Of a DNA stretch of 39,716 nucleotides, positions 15,704 to 24,420 are shown in pieces; within the stretch, counting starts at the first letter, position 1; each line of letters opens with the position of its first letter. The position numbers were made by a program, and so were the translations under genes. The DNA is from Mangrovihabitans endophyticus (GTDB taxonomy: Bacteria; Actinomycetota; Actinomycetes; Mycobacteriales; Micromonosporaceae). Under the pieces are notes generated by a model. That model was not told where the DNA came from. It saw only the letters and a program-made list of their open reading frames with translations, and made no database searches. Location: positions 1 to 39,716 of the forward strand of contig NZ_BMMX01000047.1 of assembly GCF_014646155.1 (NCBI RefSeq), in the 5' to 3' direction.

Positions 15704-16734
15704 CCGAGCTTCTTCGCCCGCTGCACCGCCTGGGCCAGGCGTTCCAGCAGCGGGGCGGAACCGGCCCAGGAGAAGCGCGGCACCGCGTCCCAGGGCGTGA
15801 TCTGGTTCGCCTTGACCGCGGGCAGGTCGCTCCAGGTGGGCTTGGCGGCCAGATCGGCCGGCGCCAGCGCGGTGGACCGGGCGTCGAGCAGGATCAGGTC
15901 GGCGTCGTACTTTCCGGCGTTCTCCCAGCTCAGGCTCTCGAAGTAGTCGCCGCCGTCGGTCTTTTCCGGCACCACGATCTGCACGCCGAGCTCGGCGAAA
16001 TACATCAGGTCGGCGCTGGTCTTCGGGGTGGACACATAGAACAGATCGGGGCTGCCGGAGGCCGCCAGGACGCGAAGCCCGCCGTTGGCCGCGGCGGCCT
16101 TGCGCACCGCGTCCGAGGCCGCGTCGAACCGGGCCTTGGCCGCGGTCACCGTCGCCGCCCGCAGGTCCGCGCCGAGGGAGGCGCACAGTTCGGCGTACCG
16201 CTCGATGACCTTCACCAGCGACTTGCGCGCCGTGGTGATGGCCACGCTGGGTGCCAGCGCAAGGATCTTGTCCTTGCTGTCGTCCGGCACGTACCACAGC
16301 GCACCCGGGTCGTACATGTGCGTGACCAGCAGGTCGGGCCGCAGCGCCGCGTATTTCTCCACACTGAACTCGCCCCAGGCGTTGCCCAGCACGGTCACCG
16401 CCGTCACGTCGAGGTCGCCGGCCTGCGGGTCGGCGGACCCGTCGGCCTTGGTGGTCTCGCCGAACACGCCGACGATCTGCCGATCGATGCCGAAATCCAC
16501 CATCGCGGCGGCGGTGCCGGTGAAGGCGACGATCCGGGACGGCACGGCATCGGCGGTGACGCGGTCGTTGCGGTCGTCGGTGAAGGCCCAGGGGCCGGAG
16601 GGGGAGCCGGACGGGGACGAGGGGGCGTCATCCCCGTCGGCTCCGCACGCGCCGAGCAGCCCCGCGGCGGCGACGGCGCCACCGGCGGCGAACAGACCGC
16701 GACGGGTCAGGTGGGGTGCTGGCAGTCTGCGCAT
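15700..16734 (-). CDS. Iron-siderophore ABC transporter substrate-binding lipoprotein
   Basis: A 344-residue lipoprotein of the FecB/FepB type. It has a twin-arginine start (LTRRGLFAAGG) and a lipobox ending in LLGAC, so it should be lipid-anchored outside the membrane. RIVAFTGTAAAMVDFG, RPDLLVTHMYDP and the two-lobed layout with a central helix are typical of periplasmic-binding class III proteins. It would bind a ferric siderophore and pass it to the FecCD-type permeases encoded divergently. The 95-bp gap carries an iron box. Convergent with the AraC gene with a 3-base overlap. Confidence 0.9.
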   Translation of the reverse strand: MRRLPAPHLTRRGLFAAGGAVAAAGLLGACGADGDDAPSSPSGSPSGPWAFTDDRNDRVTADAVPSRIVAFTGTAAAMVDFGIDRQIVGVFGETTKADGSADPQAGDLDVTAVTVLGNAWGEFSVEKYAALRPDLLVTHMYDPGALWYVPDDSKDKILALAPSVAITTARKSLVKVIERYAELCASLGADLRAATVTAAKARFDAASDAVRKAAAANGGLRVLAASGSPDLFYVSTPKTSADLMYFAELGVQIVVPEKTDGGDYFESLSWENAGKYDADLILLDARSTALAPADLAAKPTWSDLPAVKANQITPWDAVPRFSWAGSAPLLERLAQAVQRAKKLG

Positions 16735-16784
16735 GAAACTGGTCCTTCTGCAGGGGGGAGAGCGAAAACGGCGTGGGCAGTAGG

Positions 16785-16803
16785 TTAAGTTACCCTAACC
16801 TAA
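16785..16803. promoter_or_regulatory. Iron box (DtxR/IdeR/DmdR-type operator)
   Basis: TTAAGTTACCCTAACCTAA matches the known 19-bp actinobacterial iron-box consensus TTAGGTTAGSCTAACCTAA at 17 positions. It lies midway between the divergent starts of the binding protein (16734) and first permease (16830), so iron-loaded regulator would repress both. Confidence 0.85.
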
Positions 16804-16829
16804 CTGACAGCAGAGATCGAGGAGAGGTC

Positions 16830-17891
16830 GTGCCCGCCGTCGACGCCTCCACCGCCGCCCGGCCCGGCGCCGTTGCCGCGACGTCGCCGCCGGGCCGGTC
16901 GCCGCGCGCCGCCGCGGGCCTGGCCGGGCTGGCGGCGTCGGTGCTGGTGCTCGCCGTGGTGATCATCCTCAGCGTGGGTCTCGGCTCCCGCGGTCTGAGC
17001 CCGGCCCAGGTGTGGCGCGGGCTGGTGGACCACGCCTCGCCGCTCTTCGGGGTGGTGCACGAGATGCGGCTGCCGCGGACCCTGCTCGGCCTGCTCGCCG
17101 GTGCCGCGCTCGGCCTGGCCGGCGCGATCATGCAGGCGCTCACCCGGAACCCCCTGGCCGACCCGGGCCTCCTCGGCATCAACGCGGGCGCCTCCGCCGC
17201 GGTGGCCTCGTCGGCCGCCTTCCTCGGCGTCGCCACCTTCGCCGGCTACGTCTGGTTCGCCCTGCTCGGCGCCGCGGGTGTGACCGCCGGGGTGTACGCG
17301 ATCGGCGGTGGACGGACGGCCACCCCGGCACGCCTCGCGCTGGCCGGCGCGGCGCTCAACGCGGCGTTGTACTCCTACGTCAGCGCGGTGATGCTGCTGA
17401 ACGCGGCCTCTCTGGAACGGATGCGTTTCTGGACCGTCGGATCGTTGGCCGGCGCCGACATGGGCACCGTGGTCCGGGTGCTGCCGTTCGTCGCGGCCGG
17501 CGGGGTGCTCGCGCTGGCCTGCGCGCGACCGCTGAACGCGCTCGCCCTCGGCGACGACGCGGCGCGCGCCCTCGGCGCCCGGCCGGCCACGGTGCGCGCC
17601 GCCGTGATCATCGCGGTCACGCTGCTGTGCGGCGCGGCCACCGCGGCGTGCGGCCCGATCATCTTCGTCGGGCTTCTGGTCCCGCACCTCGTACGTCCGT
17701 TCACCGGCCCCGACCTGCGCTGGCTCCTGCCGTACTGCGCGGTGCTGTCGCCCGCCCTGCTGCTCGGCGCCGACGTGCTCGCGCGGATCCTGGGCAGTCC
17801 GGGGGAGCTGCAGGTGGGCACGGTCACCGCGGTGCTCGGCGGGCCGCTGTTCCTGACGCTGGTGATCCGGAAACGGGCCGTACGCGGATGA
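16830..17891 (+). CDS. FecCD-type iron-siderophore ABC permease, subunit 1
   Basis: A 353-residue membrane protein of the FecCD/BtuC family with about nine to ten helices. Family marks are RLPRTLLGLLAGAALGLAGAIMQALTRNPLADPGLLGINAGAS, WTVGSL, LGDDAARALGARP (the site that contacts the ATPase) and GPIIFVGLLVPHL. The GTG at 16830 follows a strong ribosome site (GAGGAGAGG) and stays clear of the iron box. Its stop overlaps the next permease start by ATGA, so the two halves of the channel are made in equal amounts. Confidence 0.92.
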   Translation: MPAVDASTAARPGAVAATSPPGRSPRAAAGLAGLAASVLVLAVVIILSVGLGSRGLSPAQVWRGLVDHASPLFGVVHEMRLPRTLLGLLAGAALGLAGAIMQALTRNPLADPGLLGINAGASAAVASSAAFLGVATFAGYVWFALLGAAGVTAGVYAIGGGRTATPARLALAGAALNAALYSYVSAVMLLNAASLERMRFWTVGSLAGADMGTVVRVLPFVAAGGVLALACARPLNALALGDDAARALGARPATVRAAVIIAVTLLCGAATAACGPIIFVGLLVPHLVRPFTGPDLRWLLPYCAVLSPALLLGADVLARILGSPGELQVGTVTAVLGGPLFLTLVIRKRAVRG

Positions 17892-18913
17892 TCGTGTTGC
17901 GGGCGCCCGGCGGCTGGTCGGTGCGCGTCTCCCGGCGGGCCGCCGCGGCCGGGGCGATCCTGGTGCTGGCCACCGTGGCGGTGGGCGTGCTGGCCCTGGG
18001 CGGCGGGGACTACCCGATGTCCGCCGGGGACGTGCTGCGCACCCTCGGCGGTGGCGGTTCGGCCGCGGAGGACTTCATCGTCTGGCAGTTGCGCCTGCCG
18101 CGCCTGGTCACCGCGGTCGCGGTGGGTGGCGCGCTGGCGCTGGCCGGGGCGCTGTCCCAGTCGCTGGTGCGCAATCCGCTGGGCAGTCCGGACGTGCTCG
18201 GGGTGACGCAGGGCGCGGCGACCGGTGCCCTGCTCGTGGTGGTCGCCGGGGGCGGCACGCTGACGCTCACCGGCGCGGCGATGGCCGGCGGTCTGGGCGC
18301 CGCCCTGCTGATCCAGGTCCTGGCATGGCGGCACGGCGTGCACGGATACCGGCTGATCCTGGTCGGCATCGGCGTCGCCGCGATGCTCACCGGCGTCAAC
18401 GGGTATCTGCTGACCCGCGGGCGGCTGATGGAGGCGGCGCGCGCGGTGCTCTGGCTGACCGGCAGCCTGGACGGGCGGGGCTGGACGCAGGCCGCGATCG
18501 TCGGCGGGGCACTGGCGGTGCTCGCCCCGATCGCGTACGGCTGCGGCCCGGCGCTGCGCGCCCTGGAACTCGGCGATGACGCGGCGGCTTCCCTCGGCGT
18601 CGGCGTCTCCCGCGTACGGGCGGTGCTGCTGATGGTGTCCGCGGTGCTGGCCGCCACCGCGGCGTCGGTGGCCGGACCGGTGGCGTTCGTCGCGCTGACC
18701 GCCCCGCACCTGGCTCGGCGCCTGACCCGCTCGACCGGGCCGAACCTGCTGCCGGCCACCGCGATGGGCGCCCTGCTGGTGGTCGCCGCCGACGAGGCCG
18801 CGCAGCGCCTGTTCGGCGAGCGGCAGTTGCCGGTCGGGGTGGTCACCGGGGCGCTGGGCGGCGGATACCTGATCTGGCTGCTCGTCGCGCAGCGCCGCGC
18901 CGGTCGCCTCTGA
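17888..18913 (+). CDS. FecCD-type iron-siderophore ABC permease, subunit 2
   Basis: A 341-residue partner of the upstream permease. It shows RLPRLVTAVAVGGALALAGALSQSLVRNPLGSPDVLGVTQGA, WLTGSL, LGDDAAASLGVGVSRVRA and GPVAFVALTAPHLARRL, all typical of FecD/FepG. It ends 3 bases before the stop of the opposite-strand SDR gene. No gene for the ATPase (FecE/FepC type) follows, although it usually is the next gene; the pair must use an ATPase encoded elsewhere. Confidence 0.92.
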   Translation: MIVLRAPGGWSVRVSRRAAAAGAILVLATVAVGVLALGGGDYPMSAGDVLRTLGGGGSAAEDFIVWQLRLPRLVTAVAVGGALALAGALSQSLVRNPLGSPDVLGVTQGAATGALLVVVAGGGTLTLTGAAMAGGLGAALLIQVLAWRHGVHGYRLILVGIGVAAMLTGVNGYLLTRGRLMEAARAVLWLTGSLDGRGWTQAAIVGGALAVLAPIAYGCGPALRALELGDDAAASLGVGVSRVRAVLLMVSAVLAATAASVAGPVAFVALTAPHLARRLTRSTGPNLLPATAMGALLVVAADEAAQRLFGERQLPVGVVTGALGGGYLIWLLVAQRRAGRL

Positions 18914-18916
18914 GCG

Positions 18917-19669
18917 TCACGCGCCGACCGTGGGCCGCACCTTGATCACGGTGCCGGACAGATGCTGGGACGCGTCGCTGCACAGGAAGGCGACCAGCCC
19001 GACCAGGTCCTCGGGCTGTCCGACGCGCCCGTGCGGATAGGTCGCCGCGACTCGCGCCAGGTGTTCCGGCGTGACCACGTCCTTCATGCCCTCGGTCTCG
19101 GTGAGGCCGGGCGCGATCGCCACCGTTCGCACGCCCTGGTCGCGCAACTCCTGGTGGACCACGTTGGTGAGCACTTCCACCGCCGCCTTGGCGCCGGCGT
19201 ACGCCGCGCCGCCCGGCGCGAGCTGCGCCCCGGTGGTCATGAAGACGATCCGTCCGCCGCCGCTGCCGATCATGATGGGCGCGAAGTGCTTGGTCGCGAT
19301 GTAGTTGCCGATCAGGTTCGAGCGCAGCCCCCGATCCAGCACGGCCGGGTCGGTGTCCAGCACCCGCTGCCTGCCGCCCATCCAGCCGGCGTTGTTGATC
19401 AGCACGTCCAACCCGCCGAACTCCCGCGTCAGCTCCGTCGCGGCCGTGCGCATCTGCCCGTCGTCGCTCACGTCTGCCTCCAGGGCCAGGGCCGGTCGGC
19501 TGCCCGGCAGCCCGGTGATGTCGTCGACGACGGCCTGGGCGCGTTTGCGGTCTCGGGCGAGCACCGCGACCCGGGCGCCCTCGGCGGCAAGCCCCAGCGC
19601 CAGCGCGCGGCCGATGCCCTGGGCGGCGCCGGTCACGACCACGGTCTTGCCGGTGATGTCGAGTCGCAT
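18917..19669 (-). CDS. Short-chain dehydrogenase/reductase (SDR)
   Basis: A 250-residue classical SDR oxidoreductase. It has the NAD(P) loop TGAAQGIG, NNAG, a serine/threonine at MTTGAQLA in place of the usual catalytic Ser region, and the active-site YAGAK. An arginine after the first strand (LARDRKRA) suggests preference for NADP. The substrate is unknown. The ATG at 19669 has the ribosome site GGAGGA seven bases upstream; a longer reading frame would overrun the operator. It is divergent from a TetR gene, with two matched operators in the gap. Confidence 0.9.
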   Translation of the reverse strand: MRLDITGKTVVVTGAAQGIGRALALGLAAEGARVAVLARDRKRAQAVVDDITGLPGSRPALALEADVSDDGQMRTAATELTREFGGLDVLINNAGWMGGRQRVLDTDPAVLDRGLRSNLIGNYIATKHFAPIMIGSGGGRIVFMTTGAQLAPGGAAYAGAKAAVEVLTNVVHQELRDQGVRTVAIAPGLTETEGMKDVVTPEHLARVAATYPHGRVGQPEDLVGLVAFLCSDASQHLSGTVIKVRPTVGA

Positions 19670-19683
19670 GGCTTCCTCCAACT

Positions 19684-19699
19684 CCAACGATGCGGTTGG
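19684..19699. promoter_or_regulatory. TetR operator, SDR-proximal
   Basis: CCAAC-N6-GTTGG palindrome located 15 bases upstream of the SDR start. A second copy lies exactly 40 bases away, and the 20-base blocks around them are mirror copies with 19 of 20 matching positions. Confidence 0.75.
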
Positions 19700-19723
19700 T
19701 TTTGACGGTAGACCCACGCATCG

Positions 19724-19739
19724 CCAACCGCAACGTTGG
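19724..19739. promoter_or_regulatory. TetR operator, regulator-proximal
   Basis: Second CCAAC-N6-GTTGG palindrome, 25 bases upstream of the TetR ATG. The 40-bp spacing is close to four helical turns, so two dimers would sit on the same face and could shut both divergent promoters. Confidence 0.75.
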
Positions 19740-19764
19740 AGTTGAGAATCGCTAGACTGCCGTC

Positions 19765-20367
19765 ATGGCGTGGGACACCGAAGGCACCCGGCGTCGGCTG
19801 AAGGAGGCGGCGGTCGCGGAGTTCGCCGAGCACGGCCCGGACGGCACCACCATGGCGCGCATCGCCGAACGCGCCGGCATCAACAAGGAGCGGCTCTACA
19901 AATACTTCGGCGACAAGCAGCAACTGTTCGCCACCGTGCTGACCGACGAACTGGCCAAGCTTGCCGCGGGGGTGGCGCTGCACCCGGTCGGCCTGGACGA
20001 CATCGGCGAGTTCGCGGCCCGTACGTTCGACTACCATGCCGACCATCCCGAGTTGTCCCGGCTGCTGCAGTGGGAGGGCATGCAGGCCGGGTTCATCGCC
20101 GACGAGGCGAGCCGCACGAAGCACTACCGTGCCAAGGCGGAGGCGATCGCCCGGGCGCAGCGCGCGGGCATCCTCGACGACGACATCGATCCGGCCTACT
20201 TCGTGTTCATGCTGATCGCCCTTGCCGCATGGTGGCACTCGCTGCCGCAACTGGCGCACATGCTGACCGGCGCGGACCCGGCGGACCCGGCGGAACGGAC
20301 CCGCCGCCGGGCGTTTGTGGCGCAGGCGGCGCAACGCCTGGCGGCCCCCCGCCCGCGGTCGGAATAG
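19765..20367 (+). CDS. TetR family transcriptional regulator
   Basis: A 200-residue repressor. The helix-turn-helix (TTMARIAERAGINKERLYKYFGDKQQLFATVL, residues about 29-61) is typical of TetR; the C-terminal ligand domain is all-helical, ending in a basic tail. It probably represses itself and the divergent SDR through the two operators between them, with release by a substrate of the SDR. The ATG follows the second operator by 25 bases. Confidence 0.9.
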   Translation: MAWDTEGTRRRLKEAAVAEFAEHGPDGTTMARIAERAGINKERLYKYFGDKQQLFATVLTDELAKLAAGVALHPVGLDDIGEFAARTFDYHADHPELSRLLQWEGMQAGFIADEASRTKHYRAKAEAIARAQRAGILDDDIDPAYFVFMLIALAAWWHSLPQLAHMLTGADPADPAERTRRRAFVAQAAQRLAAPRPRSE

Positions 20368-20450
20368 GCACAGCGCCCATCGCCGAGGGGGTGCTCATGC
20401 GACTAGTGTGAGGGGGTCGATGTCGAGACCTGACGGCAGGGAGTCGGAAC

Positions 20451-20960
20451 GTGCCGCTGGCACCGCAGTCGCATCAGGGGCAGCATGGTGAGGCATTCGT
20501 GTTCTCCATGGCCAGCGCGGCGGGCCTCTTGGCCAACAAGCCGTTCCCGGACGTCGATGGGGTGGATTGGACGATTGGCTATGCGGGGATCCTCGGCACG
20601 GTGAGATCGCCGAAAATCGATGTACAGGTGAAGAGCTCCTCATCGCCGAGGGGTGACGCCGAGCACTGGCATTATCGGTTGAGGCGAAAGCATTTCGATG
20701 CGCTCGCCGGTCCAGGATTCGCTCTGCGCAGATATCTCCTGCTGGTCACCGTTCCTTCCGAGGCCTCCGAATACGCGGTGTGCGACGCTGATCGCATGGA
20801 GCTTCGGCGTGCGGCATACTGGGTCAGCCTCGCGGCGGAGCGAACGCCGGCGAGCACTCCCGGACCCGCCGTACTGGTTCGAGTGCCACGGTGCAATCTG
20901 CTCAACCCTTCGCGGCTTCTGGCACTGGTCGCCGGGGACGAGGCGGGAGCGGCGGCATGA
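20451..20960 (+). CDS. DUF4365-type predicted PD-(D/E)XK nuclease
   Basis: A 169-residue protein resembling the DUF4365 family. The expected nuclease residues line up as GEAF (E near residue 14), GVDW (D near 39) and IDVQVKSSS (Q-x-K at about 58-60), a restriction-endonuclease-like core of the Mrr type. After it come FALRRYLLLVTVP and an AAYWVSL segment typical of the family. GTG 20451 has the ribosome site AGGGAG eight bases upstream. The gene overlaps the next one by ATGA. GC content is visibly lower than in the flanking TetR and MMPL genes, hinting at transfer. A role in defence or DNA processing is an inference. Confidence 0.75.
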   Translation: MPLAPQSHQGQHGEAFVFSMASAAGLLANKPFPDVDGVDWTIGYAGILGTVRSPKIDVQVKSSSSPRGDAEHWHYRLRRKHFDALAGPGFALRRYLLLVTVPSEASEYAVCDADRMELRRAAYWVSLAAERTPASTPGPAVLVRVPRCNLLNPSRLLALVAGDEAGAAA

Positions 20961-22123
20961 CGGACAACACGCGCGAGGTCACATCGGCCGATCTGCAGTC
21001 TCGTTCGCCGGCGGAGTTGTCGGTATATCTCCGTGCGCAGGGTTGGCAACTTCTGCATCGAGAAGGGGCGGTCGCCTTCTGGACGTTGCCGGTGGGCGGT
21101 GCCGATGTGGAAGTCCTTCAACCGCTGGATCCTGACCTGCGCGACTACGCGCTCCGTATGGGTGATGCGGTGACCGTGCTGGCCGCGGTTGAAGGGCGTC
21201 CGACCCCGGAGATCCTGCGGAGCATCGGTGCCGCGACATGGGATGTCCACACGATCAGTCTCTTCCCCGGCGAGGAGGAGCCGGGGCTGATATCCCTTGA
21301 GGACGGGGTTTGGGCGTGCGAAAGCCTTGAGGCTTTGCTGAGTGCGGCGGCATACCCGGTGTTCGCGCGACAGGATAGGGCCGTGCACCCCTCTCGCAAA
21401 CTGCAGGGACTGGCCGAGTTTCTGCGTACGGTTCGCATGGGGCCGACTCTGCCCGGCAGCTACAAGCTGACCGTACATACTCCCGTGCCACCGCGTCTGG
21501 CAGAGCAACTGCCACTGTTTGAGGGTGACGCTGCGGAAGAGGAGCCTGCGGAACGCCAGGTTTCGCTTCGCCTGCATGCCGCCGTTCAGGCCGCCTTGGA
21601 AGCGGCGGACGCTGCACTTCTGACCCCAGATGGCCTGGAGCGATTCAATGCCGCCGTGTCGCGCGGCGTGAGTGCCAACCTTTGCGAGGCGCTCTGGGGT
21701 TTCGGCGCCGGCGGCAGGCAATCCTTTGAGGTGTCGATCGCGCTGGCGGCTGCCCGACCTTCTTCGACGCCCTTGCCTGCCCTTCGTTTCCGGAAAGACC
21801 ACCTTCCTGTGCTGCGGGAGGCGGCCGTGGAGTTGCGTGCCCGTGTGCCGGAAGAGAACGTCGCCGTCATGGGCGAAGTCGTTCGGCTGCATCGCGAGAG
21901 CCCCGATGCTGGCGAAATCACACTCGTCGGCCGACTGGACGATGCCGAGCAGTTGCGGCGGGTGTGGCTGACGCTGGCTCCGGAGGTCTACGGAGACGCT
22001 GTGCGGGCGCACAGCGAAATGCGGCGCGTGTCAGCACGGGGGAACCTGGTGAGGCGCGGAACCCGTTCCTATCTCACCAATGTCACGGATTTCACCGTCC
22101 TACCCGGTATGGGTGACGAGTGA
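20957..22123 (+). CDS. Unknown protein, partner of DUF4365 nuclease
   Basis: A 388-residue cytosolic protein of unknown function, translated from an ATGA overlap with the predicted nuclease. Three parts can be seen: an N-terminal alpha/beta section (LSVYLRAQGWQLLHREGAVAFWTLP, about residues 20-120), a middle section with an acidic linker near residue 190 and a helical RLHAAVQAALEAADAALL, and a C-terminal beta-rich section (GEVVRLHRESPDAGEITLVGRL ... VSARGNLVRRGTRSYLTNVTDFTVLPG) that resembles a small barrel often found at the end of bacterial proteins of unknown role. No membrane helices or catalytic motif stand out. Possibly the sensor or specificity part of the pair. Confidence 0.7.
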   Translation: MTDNTREVTSADLQSRSPAELSVYLRAQGWQLLHREGAVAFWTLPVGGADVEVLQPLDPDLRDYALRMGDAVTVLAAVEGRPTPEILRSIGAATWDVHTISLFPGEEEPGLISLEDGVWACESLEALLSAAAYPVFARQDRAVHPSRKLQGLAEFLRTVRMGPTLPGSYKLTVHTPVPPRLAEQLPLFEGDAAEEEPAERQVSLRLHAAVQAALEAADAALLTPDGLERFNAAVSRGVSANLCEALWGFGAGGRQSFEVSIALAAARPSSTPLPALRFRKDHLPVLREAAVELRARVPEENVAVMGEVVRLHRESPDAGEITLVGRLDDAEQLRRVWLTLAPEVYGDAVRAHSEMRRVSARGNLVRRGTRSYLTNVTDFTVLPGMGDE

Positions 22124-22128
22124 CCGGT

Positions 22129-22162
22129 GAGCGCCCCGCGGCGTGACTGCCGCGGGGCGCTC
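22129..22162. terminator. 14-bp perfect hairpin terminator
   Basis: Arms 22129-22142 (GAGCGCCCCGCGGC) and 22149-22162 pair perfectly around a 6-base loop. It lies between the convergent DUF4365 unit and the MMPL gene and could stop transcription from both sides. Confidence 0.8.
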
Positions 22163-22191
22163 CTGCTCGGGCCGGGAGGACCGGCTGGGGG

Positions 22192-24363
22192 TCAGACCAG
22201 CACGGACTCCTTTTCGGTCGGCTCGTTCAGGTGCTTGCGGAGCCCTTCGCCCTCGATGTCCACGTTGGGCAGGGCGCGGTGCAGCCAGCGGGGAAGCCAC
22301 CAGGCCGAGCGGCCCAGCAGGGACATGACCGCCGGCACGATCGTCATCCGGACCACGAACGCGTCGATGGCGACACCGATCGCGAGGGCGAAGCCCATCG
22401 ACTTGATGACCGGGTCCTCGATGAACACGAAACCGGCGAACACGCTCGTCATGATGAGGGCCGCCGCGGTCACCACGCGTGCTCCGTGACCCATGCCGCT
22501 GATCATCGCCTCCTGGGCGCCGGCGCCGTGCACGAAGTCCTCGCGCGTGCGGGACACCAGGAACACCTCGTAGTCCATGGCGAGTCCGAACAGGATGCCG
22601 ATGAGCAGGATCGGCAGGAAGCTGACCAGCGGGCCGGGCGTGGACAGCCCGACCAGGTTCGCCAGGTGACCCTGCTGGAAGATCAGCACGGTGATGCCGA
22701 AGGTCGCGCCGACCGTCAGCAGGAAGCCCAGCGCCGCCTTCACCGGCACCAGGAGGGACCGGAAGACCAACATCAGCAGCAGCACCGACAGGCCGACCAC
22801 CAGCAGCAGGTACACCGGCATGGCGTCGGACAGCTTCTCCGACACGTCGATGCCGATCGCGGTCTGGCCGGTCAGCGCGATGTCGGCGTCGTTCAAGCCG
22901 TGCGTCTTGGACCGGATGTCGTGCACCAGGTCCTCCGTGCTGGCCGCGGTGGGGCCGGTGGTCGGGATGACCGCCAGCAGCGCGGTGCGCTTGTCCCGGC
23001 TCAGGTTGGGCGGGGCCACGGCGAGCAGGTTCGGGGTGCCCTGCAGCACCTGGTTGACCTCCTGCACGGCGGTGGCCGTCTGCTGCGCCGAATCGCTCGA
23101 CACGACAAGCGCCAACCGGCCGTTGAAGCCCGGCCCGAAACCCTCGCTGATCAGGTCGGCGGCTTCGCGGGCGGGCGTGCCCTCCGCGGCGTGTCCGGCA
23201 TCGGGCAGGGCGAGCCGCATGTCACCGGCGGGCAGCGCGAGCGCGCCCAGGCCGAGCACGCCGACCAGGATCACCGGTACGCGCAGCCGCAGCACCAGGC
23301 GCGCCCACCGGAATCCGAAGCCCTCGGCGGCAGCCGCGGCGGGGGAGGCGGCGCGGAGCTTGCGCGGCAGCACCCGTACGCCGGCGAAGCCGAGCAGCGC
23401 GGGCAGCAGGGTGAGGGCGACCAGCACGGCGACCGCCACGGTCCCGGCCGCGGCCAGGCCCATGACGGTGAGGAACGGGATGTTGACGACGGCCAGCCCG
23501 GCCAGCGCGATGATCACGGTGACGCCGGCGAAGAGCACCGCGGAGCCGGCGGTGCCGACCGCGCGACCCGCGGCCTCCTCCGGTTCCACGCCGTCGACCA
23601 GGTGCTGGCGATGCCGCGAGGTGATGAACAGCGAATAGTCGATGCCGACCGCCAGGCCGAGCATCAGGGCCAGCACCGGCGCCGTGCTGGTCAGCGAGAT
23701 GACGCTGCTCAGGGCGTACAGTCCGGCCATGCCGGCGCCCACGCCGAGGAGCGCGTTCAGCATCGTCATCCCGGCCGCCACCAGCGACCCGAACGTGATC
23801 AGCAGCACCACCAGCGCGACCGCAACGCCGATGCCCTCGGTGCCGCCCACCTCCGGTTCGGCGTTCATCACCTCCCCGCCGTGCTCGACCCGCAAGCCCG
23901 CCGCCTCGGCCTGGGCGCCGGTGCTCTCGTACGCCTCGCGCTGCTCGTCGGTGACATCGTCGGTGCGCTCGGCGAACTGCACCTGGATCAGCGCGTACCG
24001 CTGATCGCGGGAGACCGCCTGCGCGGCGAACGGGTCGACCGCGCCGACCACACCGGGCAGTTGGCCGGCCTGCTGCACCAGACCGCGTACGGCAGTGGCC
24101 AGGGCCGGGTCGGTGAGCTTGCGGCCCTGCGGGGCGGCCACCACGATGGTGCCGGTCGACCCGCTGGCCTCGGGGAATTCGTGCTGCAACGCGTCGATGG
24201 CGCGCTGCGATTCGGTGCCCGGCATGGTGAAGTTGCTGGACGTCGGACCACGGAAGGCCAGGGCCGCGCCGCCAACGGCGGCCAGCAGCACCAGCCAGAG
24301 GGCGACCACCGTCTTCCGGCGGCGGAACGAGGCTCGGCCGAGCCGGTACAGCAGGGTTGCCAT
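22192..24363 (-). CDS. MMPL/RND family transporter
   Basis: A 723-residue exporter with the MMPL layout: helix 1 near residues 20-40, an extracellular domain (about 40-170), five or six helices with LALMLGLAVGIDYSLFITSRHRQHL, then a second extracellular domain and a second helix block containing LPILLIGILFGLAMDYEVFLVSR. The two GxxxDY signatures carry the proton-relay Asp-Tyr pairs. It probably exports a lipid or drug using the proton gradient. ATG 24363 is preferred over ATG 24369 because AAGGA lies upstream at proper spacing. It follows the TetR gene by 57 bp in the same direction, as an operon. Confidence 0.92.
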   Translation of the reverse strand: MATLLYRLGRASFRRRKTVVALWLVLLAAVGGAALAFRGPTSSNFTMPGTESQRAIDALQHEFPEASGSTGTIVVAAPQGRKLTDPALATAVRGLVQQAGQLPGVVGAVDPFAAQAVSRDQRYALIQVQFAERTDDVTDEQREAYESTGAQAEAAGLRVEHGGEVMNAEPEVGGTEGIGVAVALVVLLITFGSLVAAGMTMLNALLGVGAGMAGLYALSSVISLTSTAPVLALMLGLAVGIDYSLFITSRHRQHLVDGVEPEEAAGRAVGTAGSAVLFAGVTVIIALAGLAVVNIPFLTVMGLAAAGTVAVAVLVALTLLPALLGFAGVRVLPRKLRAASPAAAAAEGFGFRWARLVLRLRVPVILVGVLGLGALALPAGDMRLALPDAGHAAEGTPAREAADLISEGFGPGFNGRLALVVSSDSAQQTATAVQEVNQVLQGTPNLLAVAPPNLSRDKRTALLAVIPTTGPTAASTEDLVHDIRSKTHGLNDADIALTGQTAIGIDVSEKLSDAMPVYLLLVVGLSVLLLMLVFRSLLVPVKAALGFLLTVGATFGITVLIFQQGHLANLVGLSTPGPLVSFLPILLIGILFGLAMDYEVFLVSRTREDFVHGAGAQEAMISGMGHGARVVTAAALIMTSVFAGFVFIEDPVIKSMGFALAIGVAIDAFVVRMTIVPAVMSLLGRSAWWLPRWLHRALPNVDIEGEGLRKHLNEPTEKESVLV

Positions 24364-24420
24364 GTCCATCCTTGTCGTCGTGAGGGGTGTCCGGTCAGCC
24401 GCCGGGGCAGCCGGGAAAAA

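Noticed and set aside
16781..16802. Alternative wider dyad TAGGTTA-N8-TAACCTA at the iron promoter
   Set aside because: Spacing does not fit the iron-box geometry; the overlapping 19-bp site matches the consensus at 17 positions and explains it better.
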